Source of the DNA: Streptomyces sp. NBC_00285
Lineage (GTDB): Bacteria > Actinomycetota > Actinomycetes > Streptomycetales > Streptomycetaceae
Length of the DNA stretch: 64,000 bases
Reading direction: 5' to 3'
Assembly (NCBI RefSeq): GCF_036174265.1
Contig: NZ_CP108055.1
Span: forward strand, 9,672,001 to 9,736,000
Shown here: positions 7,610-16,437 of the stretch, in pieces
Layout of the letters: each line of letters starts with the position of its first letter
Position numbering within the stretch: the first letter of the stretch is position 1
Made by a program: the position numbers and the translations under genes
The notes under the pieces: generated by a model
What the model was told of the DNA's origin: nothing
The model's database searches: none
The model's input: the letters and a program-made list of their open reading frames with translations, nothing else

Positions 7610-8422
7610 TCACGTCGCGGGGCCGTCACGGAGCACACCCCGCACGGTGTCGAGCCGTACCCCCGGATCCAACTCCGGCAGCCACCATGTCGCCCCCGCT
7701 CTGGCATACGGTTCGGGATCCACGCCCAACGGCAGACCGACCGCGATGTCGTACGACGTCATCTCGCCTCGGCGCAGACCGGCGACGGTGCCTACGGCCT
7801 CCGCGAGCTGGTCCGGGTGTTCGAGATTGGCCGGGAAGAAGCCGTCGAGCCGAGCGGCGCGGCGGATCGGTCTGACATTGCCCGGGAATCCGGCGGCCCA
7901 CACCGGCACACCCGGCCGTTGGACCGGTCGAGGCAGGAAGGTGATGTCGTCGACCACATAGTGCTCGCCGCGATGACGCACCGGTTCTCCCGACCAGGCC
8001 CCGGCCAGGATCGCCAGGGACTCGTCGAGCATCCGCCCTCGCCTCCGGTCGTCGAGCTGCTCGCCGGTCCTGGACAGCTCACCGGCGAACCGGTCGCTGC
8101 CGAGGCCGACGCCGAGCGTGAGACGGCCGCCGCTCAGCCGGTCCAGGCTCGCGGTCTCCCGTGCGACCTTGGCGGGCCGCCGTCGGGCGAGCACCGACAC
8201 CATCGGACCGAGCCGTAGCCGCTCGGTCGCGGTCGCGATCGCCGCCAGCGCGATCCACGGATCGGCGACCTGCCGGACCGGAGTCCGCCAGCACAGCTGA
8301 TCCCACACGAAGACGCCGTCCCATCCGGCCTCCTCCGCCTCGGCGGCGAGACGCGAGACCACCCGCGGGTCGGCGAGGTCGTCGAAGAGGGGCAGCCAGA
8401 GTGCCGAGCGCAGCCGGTTCAC
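7610..8422 (-). CDS. LLM-class F420-dependent oxidoreductase
   Basis: 270 aa from GTG 8422, overlapping the upstream hydrolase stop (GTGA). The luciferase-like TIM barrel is evident: EEAGWDGVFVWDQL, the ARRRPAKVARETASLDRLSG core, RLTLGVGLGSD, and a C-terminal AGFPGNVRPIRRAARLDGFF. Actinobacterial proteins of this kind usually use coenzyme F420 rather than FMN. At 270 aa it is slightly short, but the barrel appears complete. It is the middle gene of a coupled operon under the divergent LysR regulator. Substrate unknown. Confidence 0.87.
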   Translation of the reverse strand: MNRLRSALWLPLFDDLADPRVVSRLAAEAEEAGWDGVFVWDQLCWRTPVRQVADPWIALAAIATATERLRLGPMVSVLARRRPAKVARETASLDRLSGGRLTLGVGLGSDRFAGELSRTGEQLDDRRRGRMLDESLAILAGAWSGEPVRHRGEHYVVDDITFLPRPVQRPGVPVWAAGFPGNVRPIRRAARLDGFFPANLEHPDQLAEAVGTVAGLRRGEMTSYDIAVGLPLGVDPEPYARAGATWWLPELDPGVRLDTVRGVLRDGPAT

Positions 8423-9273
8423 GGCCGGTGCCCTTCCGTGTGCCGCACCAGAGCCGACACGAAGTCGTCCCACACCGGCCTCGGCAGGTCATGTCCGGCC
8501 CCCTGGAGGACCAGCAGCTCCGCACCGGGGATCGCGTCGCGCAGCGCCTCACCGTGCGGCAGCGGCAGCAGTGGGTCGTGGTCACCGTGGACCACGAGTG
8601 TCGGCGTCGCGATGTCGCCGAAGCCGCCTCGCACCGGCCCTTCGGTCTCGACGCAGTAGTGGTTGACGAGGGTGGACGAGTAGTTCCTGGCGCGTGGCAC
8701 ATCATGTTCGGCCAACGCCCGGATCGCGGCTTCGTCGAAGTACGGCGAGCCACCGGCGTAGGCCCTGGAGCCGGCGACGACGTACTCGACGACGGCGGCC
8801 GCGTCGGAGGAGTCCGGCTCGGCCGCCATGGCCAGGTCGCCGGACGGTGGCGGCAGGCCGTCGGCCCCGGTCGAGCTCGACAGGAATGTCAGGGACGCGA
8901 GCCGGTCGGGATGGTCCACACCGAGGATGAGCCCGGCCCCGCCGAACATCGACTGGCAGACCACGTGGGCGCGCCCGATGCCCAGGGCGTCCTGGACGCC
9001 GAGTACGTCGCGGGTCAGGTCCGTGAACGAGTAGGCCGGCTGCCCCGGCGGGTAGCAGGTCGAGCGGCCGGTGTCGCGATGGTCGTAGCGGACCACGAAC
9101 CGGCCACAGGCGGCGATCCGTTCGCACAGGTCGGCGTCCCACCAGAGCATCGAGGCGCCGGCCCCGGCGACCAGCACGACCACCGGGTCCGCAGGGTCTC
9201 CGAAGGCCTCGACACACAGCTCGATGCCGTTGATCTCCAGGAGTTGCTCGCCGTGAGAGTGATATGAGGTCAT
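8419..9273 (-). CDS. Alpha/beta hydrolase
   Basis: 284 aa from ATG 9273. The fold is clear: oxyanion region LVAGAGASMLWWDADL, RYDHRDTGRST, nucleophile elbow VVCQSMFGGAG (S108; the usual first Gly is Cys), acid HGDHDPLLPL and histidine GAGHDLPRPVWDD. It is similar to aclacinomycin methylesterase and proline-iminopeptidase-like hydrolases that act on esters. It is the first gene of a leftward operon, read from the shared intergenic region with the LysR gene. Its substrate is not predictable from sequence. Confidence 0.87.
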   Translation of the reverse strand: MTSYHSHGEQLLEINGIELCVEAFGDPADPVVVLVAGAGASMLWWDADLCERIAACGRFVVRYDHRDTGRSTCYPPGQPAYSFTDLTRDVLGVQDALGIGRAHVVCQSMFGGAGLILGVDHPDRLASLTFLSSSTGADGLPPPSGDLAMAAEPDSSDAAAVVEYVVAGSRAYAGGSPYFDEAAIRALAEHDVPRARNYSSTLVNHYCVETEGPVRGGFGDIATPTLVVHGDHDPLLPLPHGEALRDAIPGAELLVLQGAGHDLPRPVWDDFVSALVRHTEGHRP

Positions 9274-9308
9274 GTCCAGCACGCTAGAACCCGCGACTCC
9301 ATCGTGAA

Positions 9309-9339
9309 AAGCGATGATTTCTGATCGATTCAATCGCTT
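9309..9339. promoter_or_regulatory. LysR-type inverted-repeat operator between divergent genes
   Basis: AAGCGAT at 9309-9315 and ATCGCTT at 9333-9339 form perfect 7-bp arms 17 nt apart, within the 66-bp gap between the hydrolase and LysR starts. The size and position fit a LysR-type regulator binding site that controls both directions. Confidence 0.6.
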
Positions 9340-10287
9340 ATGCCAATGGATATCGCTACGCTGGAACGTGTGAGCAACATCGAGCTGCGCCATGTGGCGG
9401 CCATGGCCGCCATCGCCGAGGAGGGCTCGTTCGGTCGGGCCGCCGTCCGTCTCGGGTACACCCAGTCGACGGTGAGCCAGCAGATCGCCGCGTTGGAGCG
9501 GGCCGTCGGCGGTCCCGTGTTCGACCGGCCGGGCGGTCCCAAGGCCGTGCGGCTGACACCGCTCGGCTCCGTTGTCCTGGAGCACGGTCGCGCACTGCTG
9601 GAGCGGGCAGCGGCACTGACCCACGCCGTGGACCGGTTCAAGGCGGGGGACGGCCGGATCGACATCGGCACGTTCCAGAGTGTGTCCAACGTGATCCTGC
9701 CGGCGGTCGTACGCCGGCTGCGGGACGAGCAACCCGGCTGCGACATCAGGCTGTTCGAGGAGGAGCCGGAGCAGCCCCAGATGGGCGAGCTCGACCTGCT
9801 GTTCTACGACGGCCGCATCGACGGCGACGTCGAGCACCGCAAGCTGCTCGACGATCCGTATCTGCTGGTGGCCAAGGCAGGCACCTTTCCCGAAGGCCCT
9901 GTCTCGCTGGAGCGGCTCGACGGCGTGCCCATGGTCGCCTGGCCACTGACCTGCGACCAGCCCGTGATGGAGCAGGCCGTCGCCCGCGGCGGTGCCCGTC
10001 CGCAGATCGTCTTCCGCACGGCCGTCAACGACACCCTGCTGTCGATGGTGCGAGCCGGCCTGGGATCGGCGGTGCTGCCCTGGCTCGCCGTCCGCGGTGC
10101 CGACGTCCCCTCCGACGACCGGCTCCGCATCCACGAGCTGCGGCCGTCCCTGCCGCCACGGGAGATCTACCTGCACTGGCGGGCCGGCCGCATCCACTCC
10201 CCGCTTGCCGCCCGGGCCGTCGACATCGCCGTAGAGGTCGCAGCCGACCTCGCGCCGCCGGGCGTATGGGCCACGCCCTCCGCGTGA
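9340..10287 (+). CDS. LysR-family transcriptional regulator
   Basis: 315 aa if ATG 9340 is used; GTG 9370 (SNIELRHVAAMAAI) is an equally likely start and matches the usual LysR N-terminus. The HTH spans about residues 14-70 (EEGSFGRAAVRLGYTQSTVS, QQIAALERAVGGPVFDR). It is followed by a periplasmic-binding-protein-like effector domain (FQSVSNVILPAVVRRL, DLLFYDGRIDGDV, GLGSAVLPWLAVRG). It is divergent from the hydrolase-LLM-methyltransferase operon and most probably regulates it. The effector is unknown. Confidence 0.88.
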   Translation: MPMDIATLERVSNIELRHVAAMAAIAEEGSFGRAAVRLGYTQSTVSQQIAALERAVGGPVFDRPGGPKAVRLTPLGSVVLEHGRALLERAAALTHAVDRFKAGDGRIDIGTFQSVSNVILPAVVRRLRDEQPGCDIRLFEEEPEQPQMGELDLLFYDGRIDGDVEHRKLLDDPYLLVAKAGTFPEGPVSLERLDGVPMVAWPLTCDQPVMEQAVARGGARPQIVFRTAVNDTLLSMVRAGLGSAVLPWLAVRGADVPSDDRLRIHELRPSLPPREIYLHWRAGRIHSPLAARAVDIAVEVAADLAPPGVWATPSA

Positions 10288-10322
10288 CCCGTTGTACCAC
10301 CGGCTCAAAGCCCTTGATCGGT

Positions 10323-10337
10323 ACGGTGATTCACCGT
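10323..10337. repeat. Short palindrome, 7-bp arms
   Basis: ACGGTGA-T-TCACCGT lies 36 bp after the LysR stop, between it and the converging rph gene. It could be a protein-binding site or a weak hairpin; its function is unknown. Confidence 0.4.
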
Positions 10338-10520
10338 CGACCTCAAGCTCCCGATGCCCGTCCTCGGGGGAAGGTGCCCCCTACGATCAGAGAGCCGTCG
10401 CCCTTCCCGGTTGCGGCTCGGGGCGCAGTCGGCGCGCCGGCTCCTGTCAGCGGCGTCCACACGCCGGAGGAGCCGGCCTCGCAGCGGGGCCGTGGCGGCC
10501 GGACTCCTCCGTATGGCCGG

Positions 10521-13115
10521 TCAGGGCAGGATCTCGACGTACCCGTCCGTTCCGTGCACGCGGATCCGCTGCCCGTCCCGGATCAGCCGGGTCGCCTGCT
10601 CCACGCCCACGACCGCAGGCAAGCCGTACTCCCGGGCGATCACTGCGCCATGGGTCATCAGGCCGCCCACCTCCGTCACCAGACCCGCGATCCCGACGAA
10701 CAGCGGCGACCAACTCGGGTCCGTGAAGGTCGTGACCAGGATGTCGCCCGCTTCGAGATCGGCGTCCGCAATGTCGAGGATGACACGGGCCCGTCCCTCG
10801 ACGGTCCCGGTGGAGACCGGCAGGCCGGTCAGGGCGCCGTCCGACACGTCGTCACGCTGGTACGCGCCCGTGAGCGCGTCGCCGTCCGAGGTGAGCACCC
10901 GGGGCGGTGTGAGCGCCTGGAACGACCGGAACGCGTCCTTGCGCTGCTGGACGAGCCGGTCGTCCACCTGGTTCGAGCGCACCGCTTCGTCAAATTCCTG
11001 GAAGGTGAGGTAGAAGACGTCCTCCCGCTCAGCGAGTACGCCTGCCCGTACAAGGCGGTCGGCCTCCTCCATCAGGGCCTTCTTGTAGACGAAGTAGCGG
11101 CTGACGATGCCGTACTTCGGGTACTCCCGGTATCCGGCGAACGCCCGGACCTGGTCGATCATCCGCTTCGTCAAGTCGGCTTTCCGGTCGCCGTCCGGCA
11201 GCGCCCGCAGCCGTGACAGCACATCCGCTTCCTTCTTCTGAGCCTTCAACCTCCCCTGCTCGAAGCGCCGCTCGGCCGCGCCTGGCTCGAAGTTCCTGAC
11301 GTTGTCGAGGATCACGGGCACGAGGGTGGTGGGACGCTCGCGCCAACGTGGCCTCGTGATGTCGATCTCGCCGACGCAGCGCATGCCGTACCGGTCGAGG
11401 TAGCCCTCGATGGCGTCGCGTGCTTCGGGCCCGCCCGGGAGCTTCGCCAGCTCGTCCAGGAAGTCCTCGTCCTCGACGCCCTGCAGGAACGCCACCACCT
11501 CCGGCCACGGGCGGATCACGTCGGCGACGTCGAGGAGCGCCAGCCCCATCTCCGAGGTCACGTTGTCAGGAGCGGAGAGTGTGAGCGTGTCGGCCGCGTT
11601 CTTCTCGCCGAGCCACTCCTGCAGCTTGTCGTTGAGCCACCACGTGGCCTCCATCCCCGCCATGATCGCCTGCAGGTTCGGCGGATCACTGAGTACGCGT
11701 TTGTGCTCCCTGAAGGCCTCCGTCAGGAAGTCGAACAGCGCGGGGCCGGTCTTCGTCCGGATATCGCGCGCCAGGGCGGCGTTGGACACCTGGCTGCGCT
11801 CGATCAGTTCGGTGACGATGGCCGGATCGGCCTCGACCGGGGTGGGCCTACCGCCGGCCGACGGCGCTACGGGACCCGTGTCCGGGAGCAACGGGACGAA
11901 ATCCTCGTCGAGGACGGTCTCCAGAGCATTCCTGACCAGCGGATCGCCCTTCCCCATGAGGTCCAGGAGGCCGGCCCGGCTCGCCGGCGAGGCCAGGCGC
12001 CGGGTGACGTCGACGAAGAGCCTCCCGCCGGCCTCGTGCATCGGCGCCATGGCCGTCAGCTGCCACATGGAGAACCCCAGCGGCTTCATGGGGTCGGTCA
12101 TCATCTGCTGATGGCCGACGGAGACGTAGACGTGATTCTCCTGGTCCTCGGCCTCGGGGATGGGGAACAGCGTCGTGATCGGCCGGCTCTGCACGAACCG
12201 GAAGCCGTCATCGACCAGGCACCACTCGATGTCCTGAGGGCGGCCGAAGTGCGCTTCGATCCGCCGTCCGAGCTGAGCAAGCCGTACGACCTGCGCATCC
12301 GTCAGCGACGGCTGCTCCTGCCGCTGCGAGTCGATCGCCACTTCCTGCGTTCCGCCCGCAGGCAGAGCGTGGATGGCGCGTGCTTTCGCGGCGATCGTCC
12401 TGGCGACGACCTCGCCGTCGCGCACCTTGAAGACGTCCGGGTTCACCAGGCCGGAGACCAGGGCCTCGCCGAGGCCGAACCCGGCGTCCACGGTGGAGAC
12501 CCGCCGGTTGCCCGTGACCGGGTCGGCCGTGAACAGGATGCCGGATGCCTGCGGGAAGACCATCTGCTGGACGACCACCGCCATGTGAACCGTGCGGTGG
12601 TCGATGCCGTTGCGCCGGCGGTAGGTCACGGCCCGCTCGGTGAACAGCGAGGCCCAGCACCGGCTGACGTGCTGGAGGATCGCCTCCGGCCCCACGACGT
12701 TCAGGTACGTGTCCTGCTGGCCGGCGAAGGAGGCCGTCGGCAGGTCCTCCGCCGTTGCGCTGGACCGGACGGCGTAGGCAAGTCGCTCGCCGGACTGAGC
12801 GAGCGCGCGGGTGATCGCCGCCGCGAGATCGCCCGGCATGGCGATCCCTTCGATGGTCCCGCGGATCCGCGCACTGAGCGTGCCGATGGCCTCCCGGTCG
12901 TCGGGGTTCAGTCGCGACAGCTGATCGAGCTGCTCGTCGATGGAGGGCGCTTCCGCCATGAGCCGCCGGAAGGCGTCCGTGGTCACGCAGAAACCATCCG
13001 GCACGCGGATGCCTTCGATCCGCGAAAGTGCGCCCAGATGTGCGCCCTTACCACCGACGAGTTCGACCTGCGTCTCGTCCACGTCCTGAAGACCGAGCAC
13101 ATACTGCTCGCTCAC
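10521..13115 (-). CDS. rph: Rifampicin phosphotransferase (rifamycin-inactivating)
   Basis: 864 aa from GTG 13115 with GGAGGT 6 nt upstream. Rph transfers the beta-phosphate of ATP to the C21 hydroxyl of rifamycins. It has an ATP-binding domain (ELVGGKGAHLGALSRIEG near residue 17; YAVRSSATAEDLPTASFAGQ), a central rifamycin-binding part, and the swivelling His domain (TEVGGLMTHGAVIAREYG). The phospho-carrier H822 corresponds to His825 of the Listeria enzyme, and the length matches the Rph family. The similar PEP synthase is less likely given the start EQYVLGLQDVDETQ and the rifamycin-associated element upstream. It is converging with the LysR gene. Confidence 0.9.
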   Translation of the reverse strand: MSEQYVLGLQDVDETQVELVGGKGAHLGALSRIEGIRVPDGFCVTTDAFRRLMAEAPSIDEQLDQLSRLNPDDREAIGTLSARIRGTIEGIAMPGDLAAAITRALAQSGERLAYAVRSSATAEDLPTASFAGQQDTYLNVVGPEAILQHVSRCWASLFTERAVTYRRRNGIDHRTVHMAVVVQQMVFPQASGILFTADPVTGNRRVSTVDAGFGLGEALVSGLVNPDVFKVRDGEVVARTIAAKARAIHALPAGGTQEVAIDSQRQEQPSLTDAQVVRLAQLGRRIEAHFGRPQDIEWCLVDDGFRFVQSRPITTLFPIPEAEDQENHVYVSVGHQQMMTDPMKPLGFSMWQLTAMAPMHEAGGRLFVDVTRRLASPASRAGLLDLMGKGDPLVRNALETVLDEDFVPLLPDTGPVAPSAGGRPTPVEADPAIVTELIERSQVSNAALARDIRTKTGPALFDFLTEAFREHKRVLSDPPNLQAIMAGMEATWWLNDKLQEWLGEKNAADTLTLSAPDNVTSEMGLALLDVADVIRPWPEVVAFLQGVEDEDFLDELAKLPGGPEARDAIEGYLDRYGMRCVGEIDITRPRWRERPTTLVPVILDNVRNFEPGAAERRFEQGRLKAQKKEADVLSRLRALPDGDRKADLTKRMIDQVRAFAGYREYPKYGIVSRYFVYKKALMEEADRLVRAGVLAEREDVFYLTFQEFDEAVRSNQVDDRLVQQRKDAFRSFQALTPPRVLTSDGDALTGAYQRDDVSDGALTGLPVSTGTVEGRARVILDIADADLEAGDILVTTFTDPSWSPLFVGIAGLVTEVGGLMTHGAVIAREYGLPAVVGVEQATRLIRDGQRIRVHGTDGYVEILP

Positions 13116-13410
13116 TTGGACACCTCCGTGGCAGCGGTGCTCAGTTGTACGGCGAAGCCCGATCGGATCACGGACTGCTCCCACTGTGCCGAGCCCGTTG
13201 CCCGGTACGTCCTCATCCCCCGTTGCCTTCCTTCCGACGAGTCGGGCGGTGGCCACCCCCGCACCTCCGCGCCGACCACCTGCAAGGGAACTGCCGGTGA
13301 CACCACTGGTCCGACGTCACCGCGTTTCCCATACGCCGACAACAACACACGCACGTCGTACCCCGTTTCCGCAGCTTGTGGTCTCGGCCGACGATTCTGC
13401 GCTGTCACCC

Positions 13411-13429
13411 GGGCCTTGCCGCAAGCCCC
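13411..13429 (-). promoter_or_regulatory. Rifamycin-associated element (RAE)
   Basis: On the minus strand this 19-bp site reads GGGGCTTGCGGCAAGGCCC, an inverted repeat (GGGxCTTGC-G-GCAAGxCCC). It agrees with the RAE described upstream of actinomycete rifamycin-inactivating genes, which mediates induction by rifamycins. It lies 296 bp upstream of the rph start. The motif is recalled from the literature, not searched here. Confidence 0.8.
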
Positions 13430-13444
13430 CCTACGCGCTATAAC
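13416..13444 (+). promoter_or_regulatory. Rightward sigma-70-type promoter overlapping the RAE
   Basis: TTGCCG (13416-13421) and TATAAC (13439-13444) are spaced by exactly 17 bp on the plus strand, facing away from rph, and the -35 box is half of the RAE. A transcript would begin around 13451, right before a perfect hairpin. Confidence 0.55.
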
Positions 13445-13452
13445 TTGGGAGA

Positions 13453-13476
13453 GGCAAGGAGAGTTCTCTCCTTGCC
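13453..13476 (+). other. Perfect 10-bp stem-loop at predicted transcript start
   Basis: GGCAAGGAGA and TCTCCTTGCC (13453-13462 and 13467-13476) enclose a GTTC tetraloop, followed by TTTG. It begins a few bases after the predicted start of the rightward transcript. It could be an attenuator, a 5' stabilising hairpin, or a terminator for leftward readthrough. Confidence 0.5.
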
Positions 13477-13909
13477 TTTGCCATGTGCCGCCCGCAGGGC
13501 AGGTCTGGCTCAGCCTCGACAGGCGGGCACAGCTGACACAGGAGTCCTGAGGCAACCCGGTGACGGGGCATCGAGACCAAGTGAGCCCAGTGCGGCAAGA
13601 GTGTCGAGATCATCGGCCTGGACCGGCCCGGCGCCACTCCGCACAGAACACTCAGCTGTGAACTCACCGTCGGTCTCTGACCGGCGGCACCCGCAGACGT
13701 GCCCTGCCGTCCGTAGACACACGCGTAGCGGGCTACGTAGTTCCACGGATTGCCGGGGCCGGGACGGCGGGGAGAATTGCCCGGCGTGGGCATCGCCGGG
13801 TGGGTGATCCCTCCCGCGATCCGGAGGCTGCCGTTGTGGCGCCGACGGCTCCACGTGAACTGCCCTCGCTTGCACGCTTCGACGAACTCGACACAACGGA
13901 AGGGGCGAC

Positions 13910-14209
13910 TTGTCCACGCGAACAGGCATCGCTGTGCAGGGGCGGCACAACCCCATGCAGTTCTTTCTCTTTTTCGTACGCCTGACGATAGAGATCGACG
14001 GAAAGGCCCAGAGCGGCTCTTGGCGGGACCGCTTTGTACCGTTGACCCCCGGGTCGCACACGGTCGACGTCTACTTCCGGTACCTCTTCAAAGCCCGCTG
14101 CTGCCCGGCCGGCACCACCGTCCAGGTCGCGGCCGGTCAGACGGTCACGCTGCAGTACCGCACTCCGCAGCTCATGACCTCGGCCGGCCGTCTTGAGGTC
14201 GTCGGCTGA
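13910..14209 (+). CDS. Small beta-sandwich (PEGA-like) hypothetical protein
   Basis: 99 aa from TTG 13910, chosen because GGAAGGGG lies 6 nt upstream and the N-terminus TGIAVQGRHNPMQFFLFFVR is typical of related Streptomyces proteins. ATG 13955 would remove 15 residues. The sequence LTIEIDGKAQSGSW, RFVPLTPGSHTVDVYFRYLF and QTVTLQYRTP has the alternating pattern of small carbohydrate/peptidoglycan-binding-like beta-sandwich (PEGA-type) domains. No signal peptide is obvious. Function unknown; it stands alone. Confidence 0.65.
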   Translation: MSTRTGIAVQGRHNPMQFFLFFVRLTIEIDGKAQSGSWRDRFVPLTPGSHTVDVYFRYLFKARCCPAGTTVQVAAGQTVTLQYRTPQLMTSAGRLEVVG

Positions 14210-14432
14210 GCCGCACCTCGGTGGGCCGACCCTGACCGGAGCGACGCTGAGTCAGGGTGAGGGCCAGGGGCGGCCCACCGCGGAGTTGTGCCCTGGCCGC
14301 CCCTCTGAAGGCCGGCCGAGCTCAGCACTCAGCGGGTCGGCGGAGGTATGTGGTTTCACGGATGGCTGGTGGCAGTGCGGCTGGCACGCTGACATCAGGG
14401 GGCTCGCCGGGGGGCAAGAGATCGGGGACGTC

Positions 14433-14882
14433 ATGCGGGAACACGAGCAGGCGTTGGAGATGGCGGCCGCGCGCGGCTTCGGCCGTTACACGGAGTTCGC
14501 GTGCCCCGACAATTCACCCAGCAGACCCGGCGGTTCGTCATGGATACTCTTCGTTCCGCTGGCCGTCGTGTGCGGATACGACGCGCCATATCTTCTCCGC
14601 GGGCTTGACGACGGTCACTGGTGGCTGCGGCTTCCTTTCGTGGTTCTCGCCATGGCGGTGGCAGTGGAATGCGTTGCGATGATGTTCTGGCTCCGACACC
14701 TGCGGCGTCCGGGCGGCCCGACATCACGGCTGTACTACTTCGAGAACGGAGTGGTGGTGGCCACCGGCCGTCGACTGCGGCCCTTCGGCCGACAGGAGTT
14801 CTCGATCGGCAGTGCGGCGATGGAGTGGCAGGAGCCACTGGACGAACGGGACCGCGAGAGCGAAGTCCGCGCTGACGGATGA
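14433..14882 (+). CDS. Hypothetical two-TM membrane protein
   Basis: 149 aa from ATG 14433. Two hydrophobic stretches (about residues 35-56, WILFVPLAVVCGYDAPYLL, and 64-88, PFVVLAMAVAVECVAMMFWL) suggest two membrane helices. A basic cytosolic C-terminus follows (RLYYFENGVVVATGRRLRPF, reminiscent of PH-like or YdbT-type soluble tails). I do not recognise the family. It stands alone between the PEGA-like protein and a converging acyl-CoA dehydrogenase. Confidence 0.55.
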   Translation: MREHEQALEMAAARGFGRYTEFACPDNSPSRPGGSSWILFVPLAVVCGYDAPYLLRGLDDGHWWLRLPFVVLAMAVAVECVAMMFWLRHLRRPGGPTSRLYYFENGVVVATGRRLRPFGRQEFSIGSAAMEWQEPLDERDRESEVRADG

Positions 14883-15208
14883 CCAGAACTGACGGTCCGT
14901 CACGAGGTGTTGCTCCGGCGGGCGTTGCCGATGGGGTCGTACGAGACGCTCACCTGAAGGGGACTTCGAGGTTCACACACGCATGCCGGCGCCCAGTTTC
15001 TCGGCTCCGGTGTGCCAGGAGGAGTTCTCGTCGGCAACGGCCTCGGCATCAGCCGCCCCGAAGCGGTTGCAGCAACGCTTCGGACAGCCCGCCCCCCTGA
15101 CACCGCACCGAGCGGGTGAACCTGGACGAGGGGAGGGGCGGAGGGAGGGGTAGGTGTCCGTGGTTCCGCGCTGCGGGTGCCTGTGCCCGAGATGTCGGCG
15201 GGGCTGTG
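14883..15208. other. Intergenic region, convergent
   Basis: 326 bp between two converging genes with no recognised gene, RNA or strong hairpin. Confidence 0.4.
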
Positions 15209-16348
15209 TCAGTGGGCGAGGTGGCGACTGATGACCAGCCGCTGGATCTGGTTCGTTCCCTCGAAAATCTGCATGATCTTCGCCTCGCGCATGTAGCGCT
15301 CGACGGGGAAGTCGCGAGTGTAGCCGTAGCCACCCAGTACCTGGACGGCGTCGGTGGTGACCTTCATGGCGGCGTCCGTGGCCACCAGTTTGGCGACGCT
15401 GGCCTGGCGGCTGAAGGGACGGCCGAGATCACGGCGGCGGGCGGCGTCCAGGTAGGTGGCGCGGGCGGAGTCCACCGCCGCGGCCATGTCTGCGAGGAGG
15501 AAGCCCAGCCCCTGGTGGTCGACGATCTTGCGGCCGAAGGTGGTGCGCTCGTTGGCGTAGGCGACGGCCGTGTCCAGGGCCGCCTGGGCGAGCCCGGTGG
15601 CGCACGCCGCGATACCGAGACGACCACTGTCGAGGGCGCTGAACGCGATCTCCAGGCCCTGGCCTTCGGCACCGATCAACCGGTCGGTGCCGATGACCGC
15701 CCCGTCCCACATGGCCGAGGTGGTGGGGATGGAATGCAGTCCCATCTTGCGTTCGGGCCGCCCGAACGAGAGGCCCTCGGCCGCACCCGGGGCCAGGAAG
15801 CAGGAAATCCCCTGGCTGCCCGGCGCGGTGCGGGCGAAGAGGGCGTAGAAGTCGGCCTTGCCGCCGTGGGTGATCCATGCCTTGGTCCCGGTGATGCGGT
15901 AGCCCTCCGCGGTGTGTTCTGCCTTGCAGGTCAGGGCTGCCGCGTCCGAGCCGGCCTGCGGCTCGGAGAGGCTGTAGCCGCCGAGGAGCTCACCGGTGAG
16001 CATCCGGGGCAGCCAGCCCTCCTTCTGTGCCGGGGTGCCGAAGGCGTGCACCGGGTGGCAGGCCAGCGTGTGCACGCTGGTGGCCACGGCGACCGCCGCC
16101 CACTGACTCGCCAGTTCCTCCAGGACCTGCAGGTACACCTCGTACGGCTGGCCCCCGCCCCCGAATTCCTCCGGGTAGGGCAGGCCCAGCAGACCGGCCC
16201 GGCCGAGGACGGCGAACAGGCCCTCGGGGTAGGCCTCGTCGACCTCGTGCTCCTCGACCCGCTTGCCGAGTTCCTTCTCGGCGAGTTCGCGGGTCAGGGC
16301 GATCAGGTCCTCGGCCTCCTGAGTGGGAAGCATGCGGTCGACAGTCAT
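15209..16348 (-). CDS. Acyl-CoA dehydrogenase
   Basis: 379 aa from ATG 16348. FAD-dependent alpha,beta-dehydrogenation of acyl-CoA. The signatures are present: GLPYPEEFGGGG, YSLSEPQAGSDAAALTCKAE (FAD/acyl binding), ITGTKAWITHGGKADFYALF, YANERTTFGRKIVDHQGLGF, and DAVQVLGGYGYTRDFPVERY. The catalytic base is E363 in QIFEGTNQIQR. The length is normal. It is divergent from a TetR-family regulator and shares a 34-bp operator with it, so it is probably repressed until a fatty acid or related ligand is present. Chain-length preference cannot be read from sequence. Confidence 0.93.
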   Translation of the reverse strand: MTVDRMLPTQEAEDLIALTRELAEKELGKRVEEHEVDEAYPEGLFAVLGRAGLLGLPYPEEFGGGGQPYEVYLQVLEELASQWAAVAVATSVHTLACHPVHAFGTPAQKEGWLPRMLTGELLGGYSLSEPQAGSDAAALTCKAEHTAEGYRITGTKAWITHGGKADFYALFARTAPGSQGISCFLAPGAAEGLSFGRPERKMGLHSIPTTSAMWDGAVIGTDRLIGAEGQGLEIAFSALDSGRLGIAACATGLAQAALDTAVAYANERTTFGRKIVDHQGLGFLLADMAAAVDSARATYLDAARRRDLGRPFSRQASVAKLVATDAAMKVTTDAVQVLGGYGYTRDFPVERYMREAKIMQIFEGTNQIQRLVISRHLAH

Positions 16349-16357
16349 CGAAACTCC

Positions 16358-16391
16358 AAGCGGTACTCAGAGAGGTACGTCAGTACCGCTT
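16358..16391. promoter_or_regulatory. TetR operator, nested inverted repeats
   Basis: AAGCGGTACT (16358-16367) and AGTACCGCTT (16382-16391) are perfect 10-bp arms 14 nt apart. Inside them GGTAC-GTCA-GTACC (16374-16387) forms a second palindrome. The site lies between the divergent acyl-CoA dehydrogenase and TetR genes, in the 5' leader of the former, where repressor would block both. Confidence 0.75.
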
Positions 16392-16437
16392 AGCGTAGCT
16401 CTTATGGGCGGGATGTCACGCCTGGGATACTGACCGG

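Larger units (their letters stand above)
13116..13909. other. Long intergenic region upstream of rph
   Basis: About 800 bp without a convincing gene. It holds the rifamycin-associated element, a rightward promoter and a perfect hairpin (13411-13476, listed separately). The rest (13480-13905) contains only compositionally random open frames. Confidence 0.6.

Noticed and set aside
13376..13807. Plus-strand ORF downstream of the RAE-overlapping promoter
   Set aside because: Its start lies upstream of the predicted transcription start, and its composition is random with no homology pattern.
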